A DNA stretch of 64,000 nucleotides. Source: Microbacterium foliorum. Lineage in GTDB: Bacteria; Actinomycetota; Actinomycetes; Actinomycetales; Microbacteriaceae. Below the pieces are notes generated by a model. The model was not told the DNA's origin and ran no database searches. It saw nothing but the letters and a program-made list of their open reading frames with translations. Both the position numbers and the translations under genes were made by a program. Positions within the stretch are counted from its first letter, which is position 1. Each line of letters starts with the position of its first letter. Location of the stretch: positions 3,224,001 to 3,288,000 of the forward strand of contig NZ_CP041040.1 in the NCBI RefSeq assembly GCF_006385575.1, written 5' to 3'. Shown in pieces: positions 8,041 through 17,146 of the stretch.

Positions 8041-9054
8041 TCAGCGGGGCGGGGCGACCGAATCCCGGGTCACCAGCACCGGGGCGACCGGTGCGAGATC
8101 GGATGCCGATGCTCCGGCGCTGTCCGCGAGCACCGCCGCCACCGCGCGGCGCGCCAGCTCGCTGAAGTCCTGCCGCACGGTCGTGAGCTTCGGCCAGTAG
8201 TAAGCGGCATCGGGGGTGTCGTCGAAGCCGACCACGCTGATGTCGCCAGGCACCGAGAGCCCGGCCTCGTGCAAGCCGCCGAGCAGCCCGAGCGCCATCT
8301 GGTCGTTCGCTGCGAACACCGCCGTCACTCCCGACGAGCGCACGGCGTCGACCGCCGCGTAGCCCGAGCCTGCAGTCCAGTCGCCCTCGAACACGGCGCC
8401 GGCGGCGAGTCCACGAGCGGCGAGCTCGTCTGCGAATCCCTGCGTGCGGGACTCGGCTTCGAGCCAGTCGGCGGGTCCGGCCAAGTGTGCGATGCGCGTG
8501 TGCCCGGCGTCGGCGAGCGCCGCGACGGCGAGCCTCGCTCCGGCCGCCTGGTCGACCGAGAGGCCGCGGGCTCCCCGGTCGGCCGCATGCAGGGTCACGA
8601 TCGGCACCCCGATGCGCAGTTCATCGAGGGCGTCGAGGGTGTGGGCGTGCGGGGCGACGACGACGACGCCCTCGACCCCCTGCATCACGAGGTGATCTAC
8701 CGCGGCGACGACGGAGTCCGCATCACCCGCATCCGCGAAGGCCGCACTCAGCCAGTATCCGACCTCGCGGGCCGACGCCTCGAGCGCGGCGATGCTGCGC
8801 GAGGGACCGTAGTGCAGCGCGTCGGTGGCCAGCACGCCGAGCGTGCGGGAACGCCGGGTGCCCAGCGCCCGCGCGGCGTTGTTCATGCGGTAACCGAGCT
8901 CGGTCATCGCGGCGAGCACGCGCTCGCGGGTCTCGACGGCGACCTCGGGGTGGTCGTTCAGCACCCGCGACACCGTCTGCCGCGAGACCCCGGCGAGCAC
9001 GGCGACGTCGCGCACTCCGACGGTGCGACGGGGCTCGCTGCTCGTGTCACTCAC
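8041..9054 (-). CDS. LacI family regulator, probable ara operon repressor
   Basis: The 337-residue protein has an N-terminal LacI HTH (VRDVAVLAGVSRQTVSRVLNDHP split over residues 12-34) with the hinge helix NNAARALGTRRS, then a periplasmic-binding-like sugar domain containing FAANDQMALGLL and VVGFDDTPDA. GTG 9054 was chosen because it leaves a short natural leader; a GTG or ATG further upstream would overlap the divergent promoter. It lies directly upstream of araD in the same direction and faces the 18-bp palindrome at 7835. Its HTH closely resembles that of the LacI at 25455, matching the similar operators. Confidence 0.9.
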   Translation of the reverse strand: MSDTSSEPRRTVGVRDVAVLAGVSRQTVSRVLNDHPEVAVETRERVLAAMTELGYRMNNAARALGTRRSRTLGVLATDALHYGPSRSIAALEASAREVGYWLSAAFADAGDADSVVAAVDHLVMQGVEGVVVVAPHAHTLDALDELRIGVPIVTLHAADRGARGLSVDQAAGARLAVAALADAGHTRIAHLAGPADWLEAESRTQGFADELAARGLAAGAVFEGDWTAGSGYAAVDAVRSSGVTAVFAANDQMALGLLGGLHEAGLSVPGDISVVGFDDTPDAAYYWPKLTTVRQDFSELARRAVAAVLADSAGASASDLAPVAPVLVTRDSVAPPR

Positions 9055-9111
9055 GCCGACGAGTGTATGCCGAGCGGCCCCGGCGCCTCTGCTTCGTGCC
9101 ACTCTGGTGAC

Positions 9112-9957
9112 ATGCGCATCGCACTCACCGGATCATCGGGCAAGCTCGGCAGCGTCGTCGCGAGGGAGCTCCGCGCCCACGGATACGACGTCATCGGCAT
9201 GGACGTCGCAGGCACACGCGGCCCCGACTTCGTGCAGGTCGATCTGACGGACTATGGCCAGGTGGTGGATGCTTTCACTGCGGTCGGCGACCGGCACGAC
9301 GGCATCGACGCCGTGGTGCATCTCGGCGCGATTCCCGCCCCCGGCATCCGCAGCGATGTCGCGACCTTCCACAACAACATGCCCGCGACGTTCAACGTCT
9401 TCTGGGCGGCGGTGCGTCTCGGCATCCGCCGCGTCGTCTACGCCTCGAGCGAGACCGTGCTGGGCCTGCCGTTCGACGTGCCGCCGCCCTACGTGCCGGT
9501 CGACGAGGACTACCCGGCCCGCCCCGAGTCGGTCTACTCGCTGGTCAAGACGCTCGAGGAGCAGCTGGCGACCGAGCTCGTGCGCTGGCACCCCGATCTG
9601 TCGATCACAGCCCTGCGGTTCTCGAACGTCATGAACCCCGAGGACTATGCCGAGTTCCCCGACTTCGACGCCGACGCCCTGCGCCGCAAGTGGAACCTCT
9701 GGGGCTACATCGACGCCCGCGACGGCGCCCAGGCTGTGCAGCGAGCGCTCGAGGTCGCGGCTCCCGGGTTCGACAACTTCATCATCGCGGCCGCCGACAC
9801 CGTGATGACGCGCCCCAACGCCGAGCTGCTCGCCGAGGTCTTCCCCGACGTGCCGGTCGCCCGCGAGTTCGGACCGAACGAGACACTGCTGTCGATCGAC
9901 AAGGCCCGCCGCGTGCTGGGCTTCGACCCTCAGCACTCCTGGCGCAACCACGTCTGA
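9112..9957 (+). CDS. NAD-dependent epimerase/dehydratase family protein
   Basis: This 281-residue extended SDR begins with a Rossmann TGxxGxxG motif (ALTGSSGKLGSVV). The catalytic region has S-x-E at SSETVLG and YxxxK at YSLVKTLEE. It probably oxidises or epimerises a sugar or sugar nucleotide. It is divergent from the LacI gene with a 57-bp gap, so it may belong to the same regulon. No strong ribosome binding site precedes ATG 9112. A uronate- or aldose-dehydrogenase role is possible but not shown. Confidence 0.8.
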   Translation: MRIALTGSSGKLGSVVARELRAHGYDVIGMDVAGTRGPDFVQVDLTDYGQVVDAFTAVGDRHDGIDAVVHLGAIPAPGIRSDVATFHNNMPATFNVFWAAVRLGIRRVVYASSETVLGLPFDVPPPYVPVDEDYPARPESVYSLVKTLEEQLATELVRWHPDLSITALRFSNVMNPEDYAEFPDFDADALRRKWNLWGYIDARDGAQAVQRALEVAAPGFDNFIIAAADTVMTRPNAELLAEVFPDVPVAREFGPNETLLSIDKARRVLGFDPQHSWRNHV

Positions 9958-9970
9958 CCTCCAGGCCGCC

Positions 9971-10029
9971 TTCGAATCGCGCGAATGACCCTGTTTCGCG
10001 AAGAAATGTGGTCATTCGCGCGATTCGAA
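9971..10029. repeat. Perfect 20-bp inverted repeat, bidirectional terminator or mobile palindrome
   Basis: Left arm 9971-9990 (starting TTCGAATCGCGCGAATGACC) is exactly repeated in inverse orientation at 10010-10029, with a 19-nt loop that itself contains TTTCGCGAA. It sits between convergent genes with 13-15 bp to each stop codon. It has no T-run. Confidence 0.9.
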
Positions 10030-10044
10030 CACCCGAGAGGGCTG

Positions 10045-11067
10045 TCAGCGCCGAGCGATGGTCGATCCGCGGATCACCAGCCGCACCGGCAGGTGGTGCG
10101 TGCCTTCGCCGATGTCGATGCCGTCGATCGCGTCGAACACCCGCAACGCCGCCTGACGACCGAGCTGCTGCAGGTTGGCGTCGATGCTGGTGAGCTCGGG
10201 CCTCGCGTTGGTCGCAAGCACCTCCCAGTTGTCGTAGCCGATCACCGCGAGGTCATCGGGCACGGTGCGGCCGAGATCCCTCGCCGAGTCGAGCACGCCA
10301 CGCGCGATCTGGTCCGACCCGCAGAACACGGCATCGATGTCGGGATGCCGCTGCAGCAGCATCGCCGCGGCATCGCGGCCCCAGTGCTCCGTCCACTCCG
10401 AGAACATGGGCTCGCCGACGAGTTCGAGTCCTGCCTCGCCCAGCGCGGCCCGCGCTCCCGCGAGACGGTCCTGCGCGGCGGCGTACGCGGGATCACCCGA
10501 GATGTGCGCGATGCGCCGGCGCCCGCAGGCGAGCAGGTGCTCGATCGCGAGGCGCCCTCCGGCGTAGTTGTCGGGGGTCAATGACAGATCGCGCGGGTCA
10601 TCTGACGGCGCGTACGCGTAGACCACCGGCACGGGGATCTCCTGGCCGAGCGACGGCCGCGGGTCGGTCTGCCGGCCGACCACGATGATGCCGTCGACCC
10701 GACGACTGAGCAGCTCGCGCAGGTGGTGCTGTTCGCGAATCGCGTCGCCGCGGGCGTCGCACAGGAACACGTTGATGCGACCGGCGCCGAAGGCGTCCTC
10801 GGCCCCCATCAGGATCGGCAGCATGAAGCGACCCTCGAGGTCACTCGTGAGCAGGCCGACCGTGCCCGTGCGCCCCGCGAGCAGGCCGCGGGCCATCGCA
10901 TTGGGAGTGAAGGCGAGCTCCTCGGCGATCGCCCGCACCTTGGCCCGTGTCGCCGCCGAGACGTCACCGCGATCGTTCAGCGCCTTGGACGCCGTCGAGA
11001 TCGACACCCCCGCGCGCGCGGCGACGTCACCGAGGGTCACAGCCCGCGCTCCAGTCGTATCGGTCAT
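10045..11067 (-). CDS. LacI family regulator of the GH127 transporter operon
   Basis: The 340-residue protein has an N-terminal HTH with the recognition segment VSISTASKALNDRG and the hinge NAMARGLLAGRTG, then a sugar-binding domain with FCGSDQIARGVLD and VIGYDNWEVL. It is divergent from the CUT1 transporter operon at 11257; two TTTCGAAA palindromes lie in the shared 189-bp region. It is therefore inferred to repress the arabinofuranoside importer and GH127 genes until a sugar binds. GTG or ATG alternatives would change only the N-terminal few residues. Confidence 0.92.
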   Translation of the reverse strand: MTDTTGARAVTLGDVAARAGVSISTASKALNDRGDVSAATRAKVRAIAEELAFTPNAMARGLLAGRTGTVGLLTSDLEGRFMLPILMGAEDAFGAGRINVFLCDARGDAIREQHHLRELLSRRVDGIIVVGRQTDPRPSLGQEIPVPVVYAYAPSDDPRDLSLTPDNYAGGRLAIEHLLACGRRRIAHISGDPAYAAAQDRLAGARAALGEAGLELVGEPMFSEWTEHWGRDAAAMLLQRHPDIDAVFCGSDQIARGVLDSARDLGRTVPDDLAVIGYDNWEVLATNARPELTSIDANLQQLGRQAALRVFDAIDGIDIGEGTHHLPVRLVIRGSTIARR

Positions 11068-11104
11068 CCCACTCCCTGTTGCTGAAAGGTTATCGGAACA
11101 AGGG

Positions 11105-11134
11105 TTGACGCCCCCTCCACAACCACGCTATACC
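11105..11134 (+). promoter_or_regulatory. Promoter of the CUT1/GH127 operon
   Basis: TTGACG at 11105-11110 and TATACC at 11129-11134 are separated by 18 bp, close to the sigma-70-type consensus. It is followed at once by the two operators and then a ~90-nt leader to ATG 11257. Confidence 0.7.
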
Positions 11135-11135
11135 T

Positions 11136-11164
11136 TTTCGAAAGGGTTTTCGTAGATTTCGAAA
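11136..11164. promoter_or_regulatory. Paired TTTCGAAA operators, 21 bp centre to centre
   Basis: Perfect 8-bp palindromes with central CG lie at 11136-11143 and 11157-11164, each inside a (T/A)TTTCGAAA(A/G) context. They are two helical turns apart and just downstream of the -10, so bound repressor would block initiation. The divergent LacI at 10045 is the likely ligand. Confidence 0.7.
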
Positions 11165-11256
11165 AGCCCGATCGCGCACCACCTCACTCCCGGCGCTGCA
11201 CTGTCGAAGCGCCACACCGCATCCGCTCGAGGAAGAGCCCAGAGGAGCCCCCGCCC

Positions 11257-12552
11257 ATGAACACCACCCGAACCCAGGCCGCACGTCGGGCCGCAGCCGC
11301 CGTCATCGCGGCCGGCCTGATCGTCGGCGGCCTCGCCGCCTGCACCCCCGCCGCCGACGAGGCGTCGAACGAGCCGATCCCCGCCGAAGGCACCGACGAC
11401 GGCACGACGCTGACGCTCTGGACCCGCGCGCCCATCGAGCGCCAGGCCAAGCTGCTCGTCGACGCCTACAACGAGAGCCACGAGAACCAGGTCGAGCTGA
11501 CGGTCGTCCCCAACGACGACTACGTCGCCAAGGTCGGCGCCGCTGCGGGGTCGGGCGGTCTGCCCGATCTCTTCGCCGCCGACATCGTCTACGTGCCCAA
11601 CTGGGCGCAGCAGGGCCTGTTCCAGGACATGTCCGAGCAGATCGACGGCCTCGACTTCAAGGACGAGATCAACCCCGGTCACCTCGCGGCCGGAACCGTC
11701 GACGACGCCGAGTACGTGCTGCCGTTCGCCCTCGACCTCTCGATGCTGTTCTGGAACAAGGAGCTGTTCGCCGAGGCCGGACTCGATCCCGAGAAGGCGC
11801 CAGCCACGCTCGAGGAGTTCGCCGAGGCCGCGATGGCCGTGCAGGCGTTGAACAAACCCGACACGTACGGCACCGCGACCGGCCTCAACTGCGGCGGCTG
11901 CCTGGTGTTCACCTGGTTCCCCTCGATCTGGGCGTCGGGTGACGAGGTCATGAGCGACGACGGCACCGAATCACTGCTCGATGGAGACTCGGCACAGGCC
12001 GTCTACGATACGTGGGCTGAGCTGCAGGATGCCGGGGCGATCCTCCCCAGCTCGACGGACGAGGCCGGCCCCACCTGGACCGCAGCGTTCAGCGAGGGCA
12101 AGGTCGGCGTGATGCCGTTCCCCGCGACGCTGCTCCCCTCCCTCGAGTTCGACGCAGGAGTCGCCGGCATCCCCGGTGTCGACGGCGGCGCCTCGACGTT
12201 CGTCGGCGGCGACGGCATCGGCATCTCGAAGGACTCTGAGAAGGCGGCGCAGGCCTGGAACTTCCTCAACTGGATGATGTCGGAGGAGGCGCAGGTCGAG
12301 GTGCTCGCGAAGGACGGCAACGCCGTCTCACGCGGCGACCTCGCCGACAACGAGTACGCGGCGGCCGACCCTCGGCTGGTCACGATCAACGAGGTCGCCG
12401 CTCAGGGCGACACCCCGGTGGCGCTGAACTTCCAGCAGGCGTTCAACGCACCGGGCAGCCCGTGGCTCACGCTCGTGCGCAACGCGGTGCTGGACGGCGA
12501 GGATGCCGTGCCGGCCGACAACGAGGAGATCACCGCGATCCTGTCGCAGTGA
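11257..12552 (+). CDS. CUT1 sugar ABC transporter substrate-binding lipoprotein
   Basis: The 431-residue protein starts with a signal peptide ending in lipobox GLAAC (Cys 29), so it is expected to be lipid-anchored outside the membrane. The body is a family 1 solute-binding protein: TLTLWTRAPIERQAKLLVDAYNE at the N-terminal lobe, and WNKELFAEAGLDPEKAP, WTAAFSEGKVGVMPFP and AWNFLNWMMSEEAQ later. Two permeases and a GH127 enzyme follow in one operon, which suggests arabinofuranosyl oligosaccharides as cargo. No ATPase is encoded here, so a shared MsiK-type ATPase elsewhere is likely. Confidence 0.93.
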   Translation: MNTTRTQAARRAAAAVIAAGLIVGGLAACTPAADEASNEPIPAEGTDDGTTLTLWTRAPIERQAKLLVDAYNESHENQVELTVVPNDDYVAKVGAAAGSGGLPDLFAADIVYVPNWAQQGLFQDMSEQIDGLDFKDEINPGHLAAGTVDDAEYVLPFALDLSMLFWNKELFAEAGLDPEKAPATLEEFAEAAMAVQALNKPDTYGTATGLNCGGCLVFTWFPSIWASGDEVMSDDGTESLLDGDSAQAVYDTWAELQDAGAILPSSTDEAGPTWTAAFSEGKVGVMPFPATLLPSLEFDAGVAGIPGVDGGASTFVGGDGIGISKDSEKAAQAWNFLNWMMSEEAQVEVLAKDGNAVSRGDLADNEYAAADPRLVTINEVAAQGDTPVALNFQQAFNAPGSPWLTLVRNAVLDGEDAVPADNEEITAILSQ

Positions 12553-12624
12553 CCCGCCGCGGGGGCGGCGCCGCGCGCCGCCCCCGCATCCACCTCGTCA
12601 GTCCCCCGATCGAAAGAGACCGAG

Positions 12625-13530
12625 ATGACCTCGACCGCACCCCCGCTGCGTCGCCGCAGGCCGCGCACCGCATTCGGCGGCCCGGTGCAGGGCTGGCTCT
12701 ACGCAGCGCCGACGGCGATCTTCGTCGCCCTGCTGTTCATCGTCCCGCTGGTGCTCGTGGTGCAGATGTCGGCATCCGACTGGCCGCTGCTGAGCGGCAA
12801 CCAGGGCATCAACTTCCCCGAGAACTACACGGATGCGGTGACCCACCGCCTCTTCTGGGACTCGATCCGCTTCACCCTGCTCTACACGCTCATCACGACC
12901 GTCATCCTGATCGGCCTGGGGCTGGGTCTCGCCCTGCTGGTGCAGGAGTCGACGCGGTGGAAGGGCTTCCTGCGCACCGCGTTCCTGATCCCGAGCGCCC
13001 TGGGCCTGGCATCCGCGTCGCTCCTGTTCTACGTGCTGTACTCCCCCATCGCCGGCCCGTTCGCGAACCTGATGAAGTCGTGGGGAATCACCTTCCTCGG
13101 CACCCCCGAGGGCGCACTGTGGTCGACGATCTTCCTGATCGTCTGGCGGTATGCGGGGTTCTACATGCTGCTGATGCTGGTGGGCCTGCAGGGCATCCCC
13201 GACGATGTCTACGAGGCGGCGCGCATCGACGGTGCGAACCGCTGGCAGACGTTCCGGGACATCACGGTGCCGCTGCTGAAGCCGACCTTCGCGCTCACGA
13301 CCGTGATGTGCGTGACCGGATCCCTGCTGGCGTTCGAACAGTTCTACATCCTCACCAAAGGCGGGCCCGACAACAGCACCATGACGGTCGTGCAGCTGAT
13401 CTACAACGTGGCCTTCCAGGGGCAGAACAGCCTCGGCATCGCCGGCGCCCTCTCGGTGATCGTGCTGCTCGCACTCATCGTCATCAACGTCTTCCAGCTG
13501 CGCGCGTTCCGACGCACGGATGAGAACTGA
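12625..13530 (+). CDS. CUT1 sugar ABC transporter permease, MalF-like
   Basis: This 301-residue inner-membrane protein has six predicted helices. The EAA loop reads YEAARIDGANRWQTFRDITVPLL (residues ~196-218), which contacts the ATPase. It lies 72 bp after the binding-protein gene and 17 bp before its partner permease. Confidence 0.93.
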   Translation: MTSTAPPLRRRRPRTAFGGPVQGWLYAAPTAIFVALLFIVPLVLVVQMSASDWPLLSGNQGINFPENYTDAVTHRLFWDSIRFTLLYTLITTVILIGLGLGLALLVQESTRWKGFLRTAFLIPSALGLASASLLFYVLYSPIAGPFANLMKSWGITFLGTPEGALWSTIFLIVWRYAGFYMLLMLVGLQGIPDDVYEAARIDGANRWQTFRDITVPLLKPTFALTTVMCVTGSLLAFEQFYILTKGGPDNSTMTVVQLIYNVAFQGQNSLGIAGALSVIVLLALIVINVFQLRAFRRTDEN

Positions 13531-13547
13531 AGCGAGAGCTGAGAATC

Positions 13548-14438
13548 ATGTCCCAGACCATGACCCGCACCATCGTCGCGCCGAACCATCAGCCCACCGC
13601 GCCGCGGTACCGCTCGAAGGCCGCCCGCGTCGTCTTCGGCATCCCCTACTGGGTGTTCACGACCGCCCTCGCGGTGATCTTCCTCTACCCGCTCATCTGG
13701 ACCGGCGTCTCGTCGGTGAGCCCGATGGCCGGCACCAGCCAGACCGACGGCTGGGGTTTCGGCAACTACGCCGCCCTCGGCGAATACCAGGCCGGCATCT
13801 GGGTGTACCTCGGCAACTCGCTGTTCGTCTCGGTGCTGACGGTCGCTCTGACGCTGTTCATCTCGCTGCTCGGCGGGTACGCGTTCGCGCGCTTCTCGTT
13901 CCCCGGCAAGAACGCGCTGTTCCTGCTCACCCTCGCGATCCTGATGGTGCCGTACGCGACTCTGCTGATCCCGCTCTACGTGATCCTCAACGCGGTAGGC
14001 CTGCAGAACTCGCTCGTCGGCGTCGCGCTCGTGATCACGATGTTCCAGCTGCCGTTCTCGATGTTCATGATGCGCATCTCGTTCGAGTCGATCCCGCGAG
14101 AGATGGACGAAGCGGCGATGGTCGACGGATGCTCCAGCTGGGGTGCACTGTGGCGGGTGCTGCTGCCCGCGGTGAAGCCCGGGCTCGTCACGGTCGGGCT
14201 CTTCGCATTCCTCACGGCATGGAACGACTTCATGGCCCCGCTGATCCTCATCAACGACACCAACCGCATGACGCTGCCGCTCGCGGTCGCCAACCTCCGT
14301 GGGCAGGTGCAGGGCGTCGTCGACTACGGCGCCACCGAAGCGGGCGTCGTCGTGCTGGCGCTCCCCTGCATCCTGCTCTTCCTGATCCTGCAACGACACT
14401 ACGTGCGCGGCTTCATGTCCGGCGCTTTCAAGGGATGA
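13548..14438 (+). CDS. CUT1 sugar ABC transporter permease, MalG-like
   Basis: The 296-residue permease has six helices and the EAA motif MDEAAMVDGCSSWGALWRVLLP. The C-terminal HYVRGFMSGAFKG end is typical of MalG-like subunits. It pairs with the permease at 12625 and is followed by the GH127 gene, whose possible start codons overlap or abut this stop. Confidence 0.93.
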   Translation: MSQTMTRTIVAPNHQPTAPRYRSKAARVVFGIPYWVFTTALAVIFLYPLIWTGVSSVSPMAGTSQTDGWGFGNYAALGEYQAGIWVYLGNSLFVSVLTVALTLFISLLGGYAFARFSFPGKNALFLLTLAILMVPYATLLIPLYVILNAVGLQNSLVGVALVITMFQLPFSMFMMRISFESIPREMDEAAMVDGCSSWGALWRVLLPAVKPGLVTVGLFAFLTAWNDFMAPLILINDTNRMTLPLAVANLRGQVQGVVDYGATEAGVVVLALPCILLFLILQRHYVRGFMSGAFKG

Positions 14439-14440
14439 CC

Positions 14441-16303
14441 ATGTTCGACACCACAACACCCGCCGCTCCCGTGGTCCCCACACGCGGCCGCCTGCGCCCT
14501 CTCGGCCTCGACGAGGTGCGCATCACCGGAGGATTCTGGGGTGAGCGCCAGACTGTGAACGGCGCTGCCACCCTCGCGCACATCGAGTCGCGCCTCGAGT
14601 CGGAGGGGTGGCTGCCGAACTTCGACCTCGCCGCGGCCGGCACCCTGCCGGCGGGGCGCCGCGGGCGCGAGTTCTCAGATTCCGAGATCTACAAGTTCCT
14701 CGAGGCGATGGCATGGGAGATCGGACGGACGGATGCCGCGGCCGACGGCGACCTCGAACAGCGGCTCCGCCGCGTGGTCGGCCGGATCGCCGCCGCGCAG
14801 GAGCCCGACGGGTACCTCAACACGATGTTCGGGCGCGAGGGGCAGGGCGAACGCTGGTCGGCGCTGCAGTGGGGGCACGAGCTCTACTGCCTCGGACACC
14901 TGTTCCAGGCGGCGGTCGCCCGGGTGCGCACGAGGCCGGATGCCGACGACGGGCTGGTCGACGTCGCCCGCCGCGCCGCCGACCTCGTGTGCCGGGAGTT
15001 CGGCGCTGACGGACGTGACGCGATCTGCGGACACGCCGAGGTCGAGGTCGGTCTCGCGGAGCTCGGCCGAGCGCTCGGCGAGCAGCGCTACGTCGACCAG
15101 GCTGAGCTCTTCGTCGAGCGACACGGCCGAGGATCGCTGGGCGAGATCGAGTGGGGGCAGGAGTACTTCCAAGACGACGTGCCTGTGCGCGACGCCGAGG
15201 CGCTGCGCGGCCACGCGGTGCGCGCCAACTACCTCGCCTCCGGAGCGACCGACGTCGCGATCGAGAAATCGGATGCCGAGCTGCTCGACGCCCTGCGAGG
15301 TCAGTGGGATCGCACGGTCGAGCGCCGCACCTATGTGACCGGTGGCCAGGGATCGCACCACCAGGACGAAGCGTTCGGCGACGACTGGGAGCTGCCGCCC
15401 GACCGCGCCTACTCCGAGACCTGCGCCGGGATCGGATCGATCATGTTCTCGTGGCGTCTGCTGCTCGCGACCGGTGACGTCAGGCATGCCGACCTCATCG
15501 AACGCACCCTGTTCAACGTGATCGCGACGTCACCGGCCGACGACGGCCGCGCGTTCTTCTACGCCAACACGCTGCATCAGCGCACGCCGGGGACGCCGGC
15601 GGATCCGGATGCCACGTCGCCACGCGCCTCGTCGTCGCTGCGCGCCCCGTGGTTCGAGGTGTCGTGCTGCCCGCCGAACGTGGCGCGCACCTTCGCGAGC
15701 CTCGGTGCCTATGTCGCCACGGCGGATGACGACGGCGTGCAGCTGCACCAGTACGCGCCGTCGTCGGTGCGGACCACCCTTCGGAATGGACGGGTCGTCG
15801 CGTTCGAGGTGTCGACGAACTACCCCGCCGACGGCGATGTACGGGTGGCGATCGCCGAGGATGCCGAGTTCACGCTCACGCTGCGCGTGCCGTCGTGGGC
15901 CGACGGCGCCGTCGTTCGGGTGCACAGCGGAGATGAGATGACGGAGTCACCGGCCCCTGCCGGCACCGTCGAGGTCACCCGGGCCTTCCGTGCCGGCGAC
16001 ATCGTCGAGCTGAGCCTGCCGATCGTGGCGCGCGCCACGTCACCGCATCCGATGGTGGATGCCGTGCGCGGCAGCATGGTGATCGAGCGCGGCCCCGAGG
16101 TGCTGGCTCTCGAGTCGATCGACCTCGGCAGCGACATCGGCGACGCGGTCATGGCGGGCGAGCCCGTCGAGCGCGACGGTCACGTCGTGCTGCCGGTGCG
16201 CCACCGCGCGACGGGTGAGACGGTCAATGCTCCCCTGATCGCTTATCACGACTGGGCTCGCCGCGGTCCGTCGACCATGCGGGTGTGGATCCCGACGGTG
16301 TGA
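14441..16303 (+). CDS. GH127 beta-L-arabinofuranosidase
   Basis: The 620-residue protein belongs to the former DUF1680, now GH127, whose type member HypBA1 removes beta-L-arabinofuranose with a zinc-bound cysteine nucleophile. Expected ligands are all present: Glu 326 and Cys 328 (SETCAGIG), Cys 409 and Cys 410 (CCPPNVAR), with Glu 310 (HHQDE) in the acid/base position. There is no signal peptide, so it acts on imported oligosaccharides. ATG 14441 has AAGGG six bases upstream; ATG 14435 overlapping the permease stop is an alternative. It is the last gene of the operon. Confidence 0.93.
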   Translation: MFDTTTPAAPVVPTRGRLRPLGLDEVRITGGFWGERQTVNGAATLAHIESRLESEGWLPNFDLAAAGTLPAGRRGREFSDSEIYKFLEAMAWEIGRTDAAADGDLEQRLRRVVGRIAAAQEPDGYLNTMFGREGQGERWSALQWGHELYCLGHLFQAAVARVRTRPDADDGLVDVARRAADLVCREFGADGRDAICGHAEVEVGLAELGRALGEQRYVDQAELFVERHGRGSLGEIEWGQEYFQDDVPVRDAEALRGHAVRANYLASGATDVAIEKSDAELLDALRGQWDRTVERRTYVTGGQGSHHQDEAFGDDWELPPDRAYSETCAGIGSIMFSWRLLLATGDVRHADLIERTLFNVIATSPADDGRAFFYANTLHQRTPGTPADPDATSPRASSSLRAPWFEVSCCPPNVARTFASLGAYVATADDDGVQLHQYAPSSVRTTLRNGRVVAFEVSTNYPADGDVRVAIAEDAEFTLTLRVPSWADGAVVRVHSGDEMTESPAPAGTVEVTRAFRAGDIVELSLPIVARATSPHPMVDAVRGSMVIERGPEVLALESIDLGSDIGDAVMAGEPVERDGHVVLPVRHRATGETVNAPLIAYHDWARRGPSTMRVWIPTV

Positions 16304-16321
16304 CGACGTTCCGACGCCGGA

Positions 16322-16606
16322 TCAGCTCCAGAGGCCAGCGACGTGGGCTTCAGCCTCGCGAGTGCGCGCCTGCGCGCGGACGGCGGCGGTCGCGGCGCTG
16401 GTGAGAGCGGACTGCATGGCGTCGGCGCAGTCGGTCCATTCGTGTTGAGCGCGGACGTAGGCCTCCTGAGCGTGGCCGGTCCACTGCTGCCTCAACCCGG
16501 AGACCTCGGCATCGAGGCCGTCGAGAAGGTCGCGAATCCGCTGCGCGGTATCAGCGAGAACCGCGATCGACTGGGCGAGCGGTTCGTGATCGACGCGGAT
16601 GCGCAT
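16322..16606 (-). CDS. WXG100-like small secreted protein
   Basis: The 94-residue all-helical protein has a central W-x-G turn (RQQWTGHAQEAY, residues ~40-51) between two amphipathic helices, the EsxA/WXG100 layout. Its start overlaps the stop of the preceding immunity-like gene (ATGA). It is the last of a four-gene minus-strand cassette and converges on the GH127 gene with an 18-bp gap. It may be a chaperone or secretion partner for the toxin at 17147. Confidence 0.75.
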   Translation of the reverse strand: MRIRVDHEPLAQSIAVLADTAQRIRDLLDGLDAEVSGLRQQWTGHAQEAYVRAQHEWTDCADAMQSALTSAATAAVRAQARTREAEAHVAGLWS

Positions 16607-17109
16607 CAGCCAGCGCCCTCATTGGCTTCGGGCTTCGGCCAGCTGAGGTGGAGATCGCGGAGCTCATAGGGCTGAGACACCTCATTCATGAGGAAGTACG
16701 TGTAGAACACGACGGCTGCTTCGTCAGCGGTGAAGACCTCGTGCGGGTAGACGGTGGTGCTGTGGCGGCCTTCGTCCCAGTGGATGACCTCGGTCGGCTC
16801 ACCCGTGCGGTCGCCGCCGGGCTTGCCGACCGTGTACTGGTGGGCCGTGCCGTCAGGGTCGAGGCGACGGACCTCGATCGTGAGGGCGTCGGCTGTGCCG
16901 GCGCACTGCATGTACTCGTCGTTGAAAGGCAGATCTCGGAGAAGGTCGGCTCCTTCCGGCGCCCGCCACAGACCCCACGCCCAGAACGATGACCCATTCA
17001 TCCGGTTCAGCGAGAATCGGATCTGATCCGGATACGGGCGAACACTATCGATCAAAGCCATGCGACTGTAGCCGTTTCGCTGTGTGACATGTGTGCGAGT
17101 GATAGCCAT
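16606..17109 (-). CDS. Putative immunity protein for the adjacent toxin
   Basis: This 167-residue soluble acidic protein has no named family that I recognise. It carries VYPHEVFTADEAAVVFYTYF, a pattern seen in actinobacterial immunity-like proteins beside polymorphic toxins. It follows the toxin gene by 37 bp and overlaps the WXG100-like gene by 4 bp. Start ATG 17109 (MAITRTHVTQ) was chosen; the frame remains open about 16 codons upstream into the toxin end. The immunity role is inferred from position, size and lack of a signal peptide. Confidence 0.55.
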   Translation of the reverse strand: MAITRTHVTQRNGYSRMALIDSVRPYPDQIRFSLNRMNGSSFWAWGLWRAPEGADLLRDLPFNDEYMQCAGTADALTIEVRRLDPDGTAHQYTVGKPGGDRTGEPTEVIHWDEGRHSTTVYPHEVFTADEAAVVFYTYFLMNEVSQPYELRDLHLSWPKPEANEGAG

Positions 17110-17146
17110 ATGGTGACTCTCTTCTAGGCGTTGGCGGCTGGCAGGT

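Noticed and set aside
13520..14440. Long N-terminal extension of the GH127 protein
   Set aside because: The extension lies inside the permease gene and is Arg/Pro-rich shadow sequence; the GH127 family starts near MFDTTTP...LRPLGLDEVRI.
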